Assembly: GCA_029582165.1 (NCBI GenBank)
Contig: CM055881.1
Location: 40,706,655-40,770,654, forward strand
From: Portulaca oleracea
Lineage: Eukaryota; Streptophyta; Magnoliopsida; Caryophyllales; Portulacaceae
Direction: 5' to 3'
DNA length: 64,000 nt
Position 1 is the first letter of the stretch; every line of letters starts with the position of its first letter. Shown here in pieces: positions 33,343 to 43,251 of this stretch. The notes beneath the pieces were generated by a model. It was not told where the DNA came from. It saw nothing but the letters and a program-made list of their open reading frames with translations, and ran no database searches. Position numbers and translations under genes: made by a program.

Positions 33343-33428
33343 GGTTCTTGATGAATTCTTGATGAATTCTTGATGGGTTCTTGATGAATTCTTGATGAAT
33401 TCTTGATGAGTTCTTGATGAGTTCTTGG
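33343..33428. repeat. 12-bp tandem repeat in the gypsy untranslated leader
   Basis: About seven units of TTCTTGATGA(A/G)(T/G)-type sequence lie between the primer-binding site and gag. Confidence 0.85.
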
Positions 33429-33508
33429 AAGAACTCAAGGGTGGCGTGTGAATGTGATGAAAACAAGGTGTAAAACGATGCAAGAAACGAGAGATATCAA
33501 CAAGCTAA

Positions 33509-33520
33509 GCTCTGATACCA
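33509..33520 (-). other. Primer-binding site (tRNA-iMet)
   Basis: Read on minus, TGGTATCAGAGC begins four bases inside the 5' LTR and is the standard complement to the 3' end of plant initiator tRNA-Met. Confidence 0.93.
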
Positions 33521-33524
33521 CTTT

Positions 33525-34390
33525 TGATGCATAATGAATCAAAACTAATCCATTATACACGAAATGAAAACGGATCGTTCACAAGTAAGAACTTGTGATT
33601 GTTGATTTCTCCAAGAAACGAATGAAACGAATGGAAAATGGAATGAAACGAAAGGCTTGGACGAGAGTTCTAATGATTATGACAAGAATGACAATCAAGA
33701 GAAACAAAGACTAAGCAAAACGTACCAACCAATGAAGAACAATACGACTTGATGTAGAAACAAGATAGAATTGGCAATGGAAACCTCCTTGATTGATATA
33801 GACGCACCACAATCAATTTGATATCCAACTCCTCCTTTGCACCATCCAAGATTGCTCCTCTTGGAATAGAAGAGAAGATTTGATCGAAATCCTCAAGGAA
33901 TCCAAACTCTAGCCAAAATGCTAGAAACTAAAGCATGACAACTTTAGAGAGAATTTGAGTGTTTATTATGATTCAATAGAATGTAATGTGTGAAATGAGG
34001 CACCCTAAGGGGTCTATTTATACTACTCAAGCCCCCCTCAGGCGTGTACAAATCAAGAAAGAGGAGAAATCTAGCTTACATCATCTAATACAAGAATGAC
34101 ATCATAAAGAAACTAATGAACTAAGCTAGATTACATTTGATGATAACTCTCTCAATTCTTATCCAAATTTAAAGATTCTTGAACCATATGAAAGCTTTTT
34201 GAATGTAGATTAATCCACTCTAGGACGTCTTCTATGATAGCCTTATGGTTCTTGAGATAGAGAGCAAATCATCATTCCTCCATGGTTAAGACCATTCGAG
34301 TGTGAACCAAATGTGATAGCCTCTAGCTCCTTTTCGATGTAGCTAAGTATTTGGCCTTCATGATGTAGGTTTGGAACCAATTCTACATCA
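33525..34390 (-). repeat. 5' LTR of the gypsy element (right on plus)
   Basis: 866 bp, TGATG...CATCA ends, nearly identical to the left LTR. A minus-strand TATAAATAG (plus 34014-34022) is the likely TATA box of the element. Confidence 0.93.
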
Positions 34391-34395
34391 GCTAT
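34391..34395. repeat. Target-site duplication of the gypsy element, right
   Basis: GCTAT, identical to 28049-28053. Confidence 0.95.
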
Positions 34396-34621
34396 CAACT
34401 TTTTGACGTATTTTTTAGTTTTTTGATGAACATCTTGTGACATATTTGATAAATAGTTTTTCGTATTAATTTTTTAGGTCCAATAAATTAGTTTTTAAAA
34501 AGTTACTTGAAAAAACTTTATAAAACAACTTTTCACAAACAGTTACTTTACCAAACATCTTTCACATAATAAGCTAAAGTCAAACAATTGATTCAAACAA
34601 TTACCACCTAACAAGTAACAA

Positions 34622-34864
34622 GGGTCGTGTTCTATACTGCGGTATTTTGCGGTGGAATTGTGGTGGGTTGTGATGGAATTGTGGTAGGTTATTGATATGT
34701 GGGGTAGGTGAGGAGAGAGAATGTAAAAAATAGAGGAGAAAAGTGAGAAGAGAGAAAAGTAAAGAGAGAAAAAAGTAATAATTTGCGATGAAATGTGGTG
34801 GGTTGTGGCAAACTGCGGTACCGTGTGACACCGCAGTTTGCCAACCGCAATATAGAACACGGCC
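34622..34864. mobile_element. Tourist-like MITE, copy 2
   Basis: Ends GGGTCGTGTTCTATACTGCGGT and, inverted, GGCCGTGTTCTATATTGCGGT; flanks CAA and TAA fit a 3-bp TWA-type duplication. Palindromic with a CT/GA-rich centre. Very close to the copy at 40374. Confidence 0.75.
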
Positions 34865-35358
34865 TAAAACCAACCAGGTACCAACTAATTGACAAACGGG
34901 GCCATAGTTTTTTTTTTTTTTTTTGATCCAAAAGTTAGAAACAAGTAGGATGAAATATGAACAAACATTTGCCATTTCCCTTTCAAGGAAGTAGGAACCA
35001 ACTCAAGAAAGCATTGTCCATTAACCAAATCTACAAGCTAAAAAAAGGTGCTCCTCTTCACCAACCACATGGATTCAAAGGCACAGCTATCTACTTGACT
35101 ACTAAGACAGTAGTCATTCCATGCTAACACTACTTGATAAAAAGGCAACCCTACACAAATGTTAGCAGATGCTAACAACAACTACCAACACTACTATTTA
35201 CAAAAACTCCTTCTCAAGCCACTGATGTAGTATAGTCAGTCATATGTGACCTGTCAATTCGGGCAGACGGGCCGATTTCACGTTCCTTTCAGTTTCGGGT
35301 TTGGAAAATGTGCTCCAAACCCTAAACTTACATGGGTTCGGGTCGGGTCAGATTCTGA
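34865..35358. other. Intergenic before POLYCHOME-like B 3' end
   Basis: 35246-35350 holds a reverse-oriented ACCCGA-type repeat (CCTGTCAATTCGGGCAGACGGGCC ... GGGTTCGGGTCGGG). Otherwise only the 3' UTR of gene B. Confidence 0.45.
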
Positions 35359-36983
35359 TCATCGCATTGACTTCAAAGTTCGCATCTTCTTTTGTCTCTC
35401 GGCCTTCTTGGCAGCCGGGGTCTTTTCCTGCTTGCGCCGCTCGTCCACCAAAACATCCCCCACCTCGTCAATGGACTCCAGAAGCCTCTTTTGCGGCGTG
35501 ATGAAGTTTGAGTTTTCGGGGGCTTTCTCTTTGGTGACGTTTGCCAGTATCTTGCCTATTTTTGTGTTGGGTGATAATTTAGGGTCTACTGAGACGGCTG
35601 ATTCGTGCTTAAACTGAGCTGTTGTAGTTGATGATGATGATGATGGAGCAGGGGGCTCTTCTTGAGGGGCTTCGGTCGCTTGATCATCATCGTTCAGGTG
35701 GAGCTGCGCTCTTCTTCTCTCAATCGCCTGCATGAAAGCCCATGGTAAGTAGTAAGTACTAAAATCCCCCATATATATGGTATTCCATATTCTGCAAATT
35801 ACTGTTGAATTTCAACAATAGGCGCGATCGATTTAGCTCTAGTGTCAAGCAAAACATGTCAAAATACCCCATCAAGTAAGTGGGGCTCAAATTCTCAAGT
35901 ATTAGTTTGGAAACTGTTTGGTGATTAGTCAAAATCAACTTCCCATCACAAAATCAAACAAATCCCAAAACAAGCCTTAAGGCGACGCTCCACGAGTCAA
36001 TGTCATTCACTTCACATATTCTATTTCATTTCTTCATACCAACTTGTCATAACAAGTAATCAAAGCGACACAAGTATCGTCAAATTCATACCCTGGTAAA
36101 AAAACTCCAAGAATGATGACTATTGATAAAATACAACACCAAGCCCCATGTCTCTGAATCTCATATCATCACATTTATGAATATTACTCAACCAAATCTC
36201 AACATCTTCAAATTCATCAAGCTAATTCACAATCACCAATCATACCCTTTTGCAATCACAGCCCCATATCAAAATAGTAGTACTAACACTCTGCATAAGA
36301 TTTTGAATACCCCAAATCCAATTCATCAAATAGTAACAAGCATGAAAATTCCATGCCCTCAAACTAAATCATCATAATATTTGATAAAAGTAATTACCCA
36401 GAAAATACCACAATCGATTAATCACAACCCAAATCAAACCCTAATACAATTAATCAAACAGTAACAAGTATGAAAACTCCATGCCCTCAATTTCATATCA
36501 TCTCATGAATATTACCCAACCAAATCCCAACTTCCAAAACCTACTGCTATCACAAACTAAACCCTAAACATAACATTTGACAAAACTAATTACCCAGAAA
36601 ATTGCATCATCAATCCACCAAACACCAAGCATATTACTTTTACTCTAGGGTTAAAAAGAAGAATAATTTACCCTAACAATGGCGGTGATGTCTCTCAACG
36701 GAGTCCTTGGATACCAATGAGGCAAAACCCTTCCCCTGCCTCTTCCTCTTCCTCTGCCACTCCTCGCTGTTCTTCCCGGCGTCCTGTTTTCCTGCCCGAC
36801 GTCGACCCACCGGCGAGAACTCCGGCGAGTCCTCCGGGCGCTGTTTCGGGCCGGGTCGCCGGAGAGACCCGCCCATCGCAGCCCGGGCTCGTCTACTTTG
36901 AGATCGACGGTCCTCGCTGCTCCTCGGAATAGGGTTGAGATGTCGACGGGCCTAGATAGTCTCTCTCTTGATGGGGGTGGCAT
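35359..36983 (-). CDS. POLYCHOME/UVI4-like APC/C inhibitor, paralogue B
   Basis: Two exons, 36983-36672 and 35727-35359 (681 nt, 226 aa), with the same intron position as paralogue A. It carries the full set of family elements: N-terminal [20 protein letters not shown], a GxEN box (GQENRTPGR), an RGRGRGR basic run, the [12 protein letters not shown] block with its RxxL D-box, AIERRR at the start of exon 2, FITPQKRLLESID, KTPAAKKAERQKK and the terminal Met-Arg (LKSMR). Family knowledge: the D-box, GxEN and MR tail let these proteins block the APC/C. The start at 36983 is the ATG before PPPSRERL; an upstream in-frame ATG exists but adds no family sequence. Upstream DNA is a threefold imperfect repeat. 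Confidence 0.92.
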
Positions 36984-36984
36984 G

Positions 36985-37420
36985 GCTTTCTCTCTCCTAG
37001 GGTTTTTCGAACTCTGCTTCAATTTGAACGACAAAGGCGGGTCAAATTACTCAAATTAGCATTTCAGGGATGACCCGGATGAGGAATTTGAAGAAATGAA
37101 GCTCGAATTGGAAATTCGGCGGAAAATTGCTTACACCCAGATGGTGATGGCAACCCTTTTCTCTCACCTAGGGTTTCGAACTCTGCTTCGATTTGGACGA
37201 ACTAAAATCGGGTTTCAGGGATGACCCGGATGAGGAATTTGATGAAAATGAAGTTCGGACTTGAAATTCAGTTGAAATTGATAACACCCAGATGGTTGAA
37301 TAGTGATGCTATCCTATTTCTCTCACCTAGGGTTTGGAACTCTGCTTGAATTTGAACAGCAGAAGATGACTGAATTCACGTTTCAGAGATGAACCCAGAT
37401 GAAGAATTCTACTAATTTGC
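36985..37420. repeat. Three imperfect tandem units upstream of POLYCHOME-like B
   Basis: Units are anchored by CTAGGGTTT..GAACTCTGCTT at about 36997, 37168 and 37327 (periods about 171 and 159). They share CAG(G/A)GATGA(A)CC and ACACCCAGATG. The first unit abuts the start codon on the minus strand, so leader and promoter have been multiplied. Confidence 0.8.
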
Positions 37421-38563
37421 AGAAAATAAGCCTTTAATGGCGGAATTCGCCCAGACCCAGATGCGATTTAGCAGGAAAAAAGGGAGGAAAAAATAAAGAA
37501 AGAGAGAGAGATGGTGGGTTGAGTATGATGGATAATGGTGGGAAGCAATGAGTTCATAAAAAGAGACCCTAAAAAAGTTTGAGTTTTGAAAAGTGGGGAA
37601 ATTATTGAAACCTGAAAAATTGAAAAGAATTCAAAGAGCGGGATGTTGCGTTGTTTTTGAAAGGGCTGAAATTACGGTTCTGTCCTTGATTGTATGTAAT
37701 ATGTAATTATGTATGTATGAATTATTAGTTTTTTGTTTTCATTATTTATGGGCAGTTGAGTCCCACTAGTATTGGTTAAACACTTTTTTATTAAGATTGT
37801 GTGCTTGGTAGGTGTCAAAATTATTATTAAGAAATTATTTGGAGTCAATTTTTTTGGCACTCTTTGGGACTATAAATGGACTTTGATATTGTATTTAAAT
37901 TTAGATTTTTTGTGTGTCATGTATAGGCGCACAACTATATAAATATTTTTTTTAAAAAAATGTATATTATGACAATGTTAGATGCATACACAAAGTCATG
38001 AACACAAATAGTCTTTTCTTATATTATTTGTCACTTTAACTATTTTTTCCCCATAATATCTATCACTGTATAGTTCTAATAGCATGTTAATAATTTATCA
38101 AATTAACCTTATTGATTCCATTTTCTTTTTTACTCACCATTTTATTTAATATTTATATATTTTCAATAAGATAAATTAGTATTGAGTGAAAATTTTATTG
38201 ATTTTTTAAATTATATTCAAAGTGACACGTCATTTGGGAGGGAAGTAATAAAACTTATCTTCATACTTCTGGACTTCATGTTTTTTGAATAATAATTGTT
38301 GTTTCTTTTTTTCGGAAAAATCATTGGTAATTAGATATCATAGTCACCAAAGTATTTTTTTGTTTTACTTTTATATCTTTCATTGTAGAGTATAATAGCC
38401 TCACAAATGAGGATAATGGCATACTTCTTGAGTCCTTACTAATTGTCGATATCTATTAAGGGTGTATTGAAGGTATGTGTAGTCTATTTTAATACGTGGT
38501 AGTTTCGTTGAATCCATCTTCGATTGTGGTCTTGATACTTTTTTTGAGAGTCTTAGTTTCTAT
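37421..38563. other. Gene-free AT-rich stretch with Stowaway-like remnant
   Basis: 38009-38250 resembles a worn Stowaway/Tc1-type MITE (CTTATATTATTTGTCACTTT at one end, CTTCCCTCCCAAATGACGTG inverted at the other). No gene recognised. Confidence 0.4.
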
Positions 38564-38572
38564 TTCGAAAAT

Positions 38573-39984
38573 CGGTTTTGCTAAACATCGCCCTAGGGAC
38601 GATAAATAAGAAAGAATCTTATCCATTAAATATTAGAAACTTTCTTATATTAAATAGGATTATTGGATGATAATACACTGAATTTTAAGGGTATTGGACA
38701 ATAATGCACTGAACTTTTTTCTTGGACTCTAATACACCGAACTTTGAGGGTATTGGACAATAATGCACTCAGACCAATTCAACTGGTGGTTGACGCGGTG
38801 GTTGTCCTATTTTGAGGTATCTTTTTTCTATTTTTTTCCAAAAAAATATATTAGGCATCATGCTTATGTGTACTTCCTTACACGACAAAAGTTTTTTTTT
38901 AAAAAAAATAGAAAAACCACACCTCAAAGTATGACAACCACCACGTCAACCACCAGCTAAATTGGTCTAAGTGCGTTATTGTCCAATACCCTCAAAGTTT
39001 AGTATATTAGAGTCCAAGAAAAAAGTTCAGTGCATTATTGTCCAATACCCCTAAAGTTCAGTGTATTGTCATCCAATAGAAACTTTCGTTATATATGATA
39101 AAAAAATCTATATTATCTCTTTTAGAGTCTATATAATTAACAACTTAATCAAATATGTAAAGACCTTATATATAATAAATTATGAATATTTTAACTAAAA
39201 AATAACATAGAAAAACGTTTATGAAAAGTGTATTTTCTTTTAATTCCTTTGAATATTTTGTCTTTTTTAAGAAAAAATCTTTGAATATTTTCATTCTTTT
39301 CACTCAAAAATAAGAGTCCAACTAGGCTTCTACTGTACTATAATTAATAGCGAATGATTTTGTAAACGTTAAAGGCCATGAAAAATCCGTGCAAGAGGTT
39401 TAGAGAACCTCTCTTTAGTGGTGAAGTATATTTTACTAATTATTTGATGAACTTTTGAATTAATGTCACTAAGTTTCGCATTGTAGGTAATTTGTTGAGA
39501 CTAGCAAAAGGAGTAGAATGACATGTCAAATAATATATATGTTCAGGCCATGCATGATCTTTGATTTTTGAATGCGTCAATGGAGTATATATGTTGCCAA
39601 ACTCAACTATTGAAGCAATTTTAGCTGCAAGACTGTAATTGTTTAGGAAGCATAATATATACTGTGCAATTAGAATGTAGGAACGAAACGATACTGTGAT
39701 AATAACATTGACGTTCAAAATTTTTTATTTTCATGTCCTACCTCAATATTAACCATTTTTAATATAAAAAATATTTAATTGCAATGATGAGAATATATGA
39801 TTTTTTTTTTCCATAAAAAACAAGATCATAAGATTTTTAGGGATTTGATTAAGTAATTAATTATATAGAATCTAAAAAAGAGATAATATAGTTATCTTTT
39901 TATCATATATAGGTAAAGTTCCTAATAGTTAATGGATAAGATTCCTTCTTATTTACCACCCCAGGGCGACGTTTAACAAAACCG
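38573..39984. mobile_element. Non-autonomous Mutator-like element (MULE), 1.4 kb
   Basis: Inverted termini of about 70 bp: CGGTTTTGCTAAACATCGCC...GAATCTTATCCATTAA at the left and the complement CGGTTTTGTTAAACGTCGCC...GAATCTTATCCATTAA at the right. Flanks TTCGAAAAT (38564-38572) and TTCTAAAAT (39985-39993) are a 9-bp duplication with one mismatch, the size made by Mutator transposases. No transposase ORF inside, and a second fold-back element is nested within. Confidence 0.85.
38652..39078. mobile_element. Fold-back element nested in the MULE
   Basis: About 150-200 bp at each side form a near-complete inverted repeat. Landmarks TTGGATGA(T/C)AATACACTGAA, GGGTATTGGACAATAATGCACTGAACTTTTTTCTTGGACTCTAATA and GGTTGACG(C/T)GGTGGTTGTC occur on both arms. 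Only a short AT-rich loop lies between. Its RNA would form a long hairpin. Confidence 0.8.
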
Positions 39985-39993
39985 TTCTAAAAT

Positions 39994-40373
39994 TAATGAA
40001 TCTCTGAAATTGAAAGACTGCACACTAATTAGATTACTCGTTAGATTATGGATAATCACCTTTCCATTTGTTGAATTTGAGGATGATGATGAGTTTTTGT
40101 AGAGCAGGGTAACCATTAGAGTTGATTTAGACGGAACTTTTCTGGGGATTGTTCCATCTCGCAACGGAGATTGAGGAGGAATGATTGAAGGAACTCCCCA
40201 TATGGGAAAAGACAACCGATAGAAGAATTCAACCATTCCATTAGCCACTTTCCACCCTTATTATATAAGGGATTAAAGATTTTATCATCAAATGTAACTT
40301 CACTACGACTTTCCATAACGTCCATATAAGATACATGTTTTTCTTTATTTCTTGTAGAAGATTATTATTCTTA
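39994..40373. other. Spacer between MULE and MITE
   Basis: No recognisable gene or repeat. Confidence 0.35.
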
Positions 40374-40582
40374 GGCCGTGTTCTATATTGCGGTACCACA
40401 CAGTTTGCCACAACCCACCACATTTCACCGCAAATCATTACTTTTTTCTCTATTTACTTTTCTTTTTCCTCACTTTTCTCCTCTACTTTTTACATTTTCT
40501 CTCTTCACCTACCCAATATACCAATAACATACCACAATTCCACCACACCTCACCGTAAAATACCGCAGTATAGAACACGACC
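40374..40582. mobile_element. Tourist-like MITE, copy 3
   Basis: GGCCGTGTTCTATATTGCGGT and, inverted, GGTCGTGTTCTATACTGCGGT, with a perfect TTA on both sides (40371-40373 and 40583-40585). The TTA duplication is diagnostic for PIF/Harbinger-type elements. Confidence 0.85.
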
Positions 40583-40585
40583 TTA

Positions 40586-42540
40586 GTATCCTAAGGACTT
40601 CTAACATGGGAAGCTCACTAAACCATGGCTTAATGAATTAGTCAATTTATGTTTTTGGGCTAGCACACAAACTTTTGGAGCTGACACTACATTCCCAAAA
40701 ATAAACGTTGACTCGATTTTACCTCTTGTTGACAACAAGTGCGAATAAGATATATAGCCATACCTCTCTTCAAGAGGTTGTCAAGAACAATAATATATAA
40801 GATTATGGCATATCTGTCAGAGAAAAATTTTAACGTTACGCAATTCGTCAAATTTCCAACTTTGATATTTTTAGGCAGCCAAGTGGTTAAATTATTAGAG
40901 AATTAACATGAACTCGTGTAATCCCAACAATACTCTTCCTCCATTTCTGTTACGTATAGAGTTATACCTTTGATATTGTTGGCTAACTCCTGATTATTCA
41001 AAACTTGAGTTAATTTCAGAGTTCCACTCTTTATGAGAGATGAAATATGCAACTTTCCATATTATACCATCATTTTGAATATCCCCTAACATTAAAGGTT
41101 GCTTAATAGAAATATTATCTACCAAAAGATATACTGAGAGTTCCTTTTCCCTTTTTAAACTATATACATATGTATATGTGCACATGTGAGAATAAACAAA
41201 GTCTAATGAGGATCGGCGGATTTTAAAGAAACAATTATGTAAAATGAATAAATGAATTGTCTTAATCAATTTGAATTGAAAGCTGAAAGATTTTATTCAC
41301 CAAAAAAATGACAATTTGTCTGAAATTAAAGTTTGAAATGGTCCAAATTATACAACGCGTATATGATTTTTTCATGATTTATTAATGTGTACTGTTCAAA
41401 ATCAAGTCCAAAACACCAAATGCCCCACTGCAAAATAAGGATGCCGGATGTGAGAATTCGATACAGCCACCTTATTCCTAAATTAATGAATTAAAAAGAC
41501 TCAAAAAGAGTGATTCTGATTAATCCAATATTTTAAAATCGTTCATTATATAATACTTTATCAATAACTAACATAAAACCTATAAAGAGACATTAAATTT
41601 TATTCCATTACAATTTAAACTAGAAATCAACTATATTTCTGGTTATTTAAATTATAGACATATTCATGTGTATTATTGTATTACGATACATGACGTATTA
41701 ATATAGAAAATGACATATGTACACATTTTCTTTTTCCATTAATTAACATCACACGTCCCCAAAGTCCATTGACAAGAAAGTAATTGACCAACCAACCAAA
41801 TGACATTTTGTCATTTCTTTCATTCTTTTTGTATGGGGTTTATCAGTATAATTTATTATTAAATATACCAACAAAATATACAACGAATTATTTATTCTGT
41901 TAGTTTTTAAGAGACGTGCAAAAAATACGAGTAAATTTAGCTCATTCATTGATCATTCATAAAAAAATAAAAAATAAAATTAGAACATTCATGCTTGCAG
42001 CAATTTTGTTATGTACAAGTAGTACAACTATTATTTATATATATACACCTCAAATCTTATAGTGAAGAAGCTAATTAGGGTACCCCTATAACCCTAAACA
42101 TTATAATCTTCATGCATCCATTTTTAGGCAACCATAAAGTCAATTCATTTATCTTTCTCATGATAAAATAGTAATAATATCATTGATTTTTAATTAAGGA
42201 TAATAATTTAGAAATTTCAATAAACTAATCACTAGCATTTACTATATTTGTGTTTCGGGTTATATACAGTGAACAATTATATTATTTAAAGTGAACAATC
42301 TAGTATATGTAAGTCAACCGTGACTCTATTTGGAACACGTGCTCCAGAAACATGTAATAAATTACAAAACAGAAATATTGGATAAATATTTTAAGATGAA
42401 TAACCTCATCACTAACAGGCTTAATCCACATCCACTTCTTTGAACTTTGAGGATAATTCTTGGCCTATTCTACTAGTACCCCATGGATTTGAACTAAAAC
42501 AAAGTAGGCCAAGATGAGAAACATATGAAGTACCATAATG
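40586..42540. other. Gene-free AT-rich stretch
   Basis: I see no coding region with codon structure, no RNA gene and no repeat with clear ends. Confidence 0.4.
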
Positions 42541-42920
42541 GGCCTATAAGACTTGGCAAAAATAACACAACCCGAATAGCCCATACAAAACCCAACCCAA
42601 CCTGGATTTATCTTTCGGTAAAGTGATTTGTTTTCAAAAGACAATTTTATCCGACAAAAATTAACCCGACCTGAAAAAGACCTAACCTGAATCCTGCTCG
42701 CCCAAATTGACAAGACCCAGATGGGTCCAACTCGAACCCAACCCGACCCGAATGATATCTTTCGGTAAAGTAATTTGTTTCCAATAGACAATTTTATCTG
42801 ACAAAACTTAACCCGACATGAAAAAGATCCAACCCGAACCCTATTCACCCAAATTGACAAGACCAATGCGAGCCCAACCCGAACCCAACTCGGCCCGAAT
42901 GACCCAATTGCCATGCACCA
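42541..42920. repeat. ACCCGA-rich dispersed repeat, two tandem units
   Basis: The landmark TCTTTCGGTAAAGT occurs at about 42611 and 42758 (period about 147), each followed by ACAATTTTATC(C/T)GACAAAA, TTAACCCGAC(C/A)TGAAAAAGA and CCCAAATTGACAAGACC. A related stretch lies at 43740-43940 in the last intron of the GDPD gene. Confidence 0.7.
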
Positions 42921-43251
42921 CTCCTAATCATTTCATTACCTAATTATTTCGGTGGTAGGATAAATTCGGGTCCGGTTAAATTCAGATAAGCTCGCAATAG
43001 CTTCAACAAACGAAGAACGTCCCATAAGACATTCTTTTTTTGTTGACAAATTTGACAGTCGATATCAAACCAGCAACCCTTACTAGCACTGATGGAAACA
43101 GTGAATTCATCCAAGAGATTCAGTCGATCGAACAATGTTATTGCTCCGGTTCTCTGTTTGCAACAAACATAATAACTTAAAACAGCAACAATGGCTGTAC
43201 TGTACACAAACCCCCCCCTTGATATATAACAATGGCGAAGAGATGCTGTTT

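Larger units (their letters stand above)
28054..34390 (-). mobile_element. Ty3/gypsy LTR retrotransposon, young, nearly intact
   Basis: 6.3-kb element in minus orientation with two LTRs (870 and 866 bp), a perfect 5-bp target duplication, a tRNA-iMet primer-binding site, a polypurine tract and a full gag-protease-RT-RNaseH-integrase order. I see only two disabling changes: an in-frame TAG at 31945-31947 and a one-base shift at the A5 run 29082-29086. RT before integrase places it in Ty3/gypsy. No chromodomain is seen. The reading frame continuing into the 3' LTR is reminiscent of CRM-type centromeric chromoviruses, but lineage needs a tree. It split the region between the two POLYCHOME paralogues. 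Confidence 0.95.

Noticed and set aside
33343..33428. Regular repeat that could suggest a CRISPR-like array
   Set aside because: Units are directly adjacent 12-mers without spacers, in a retrotransposon leader of a plant genome.
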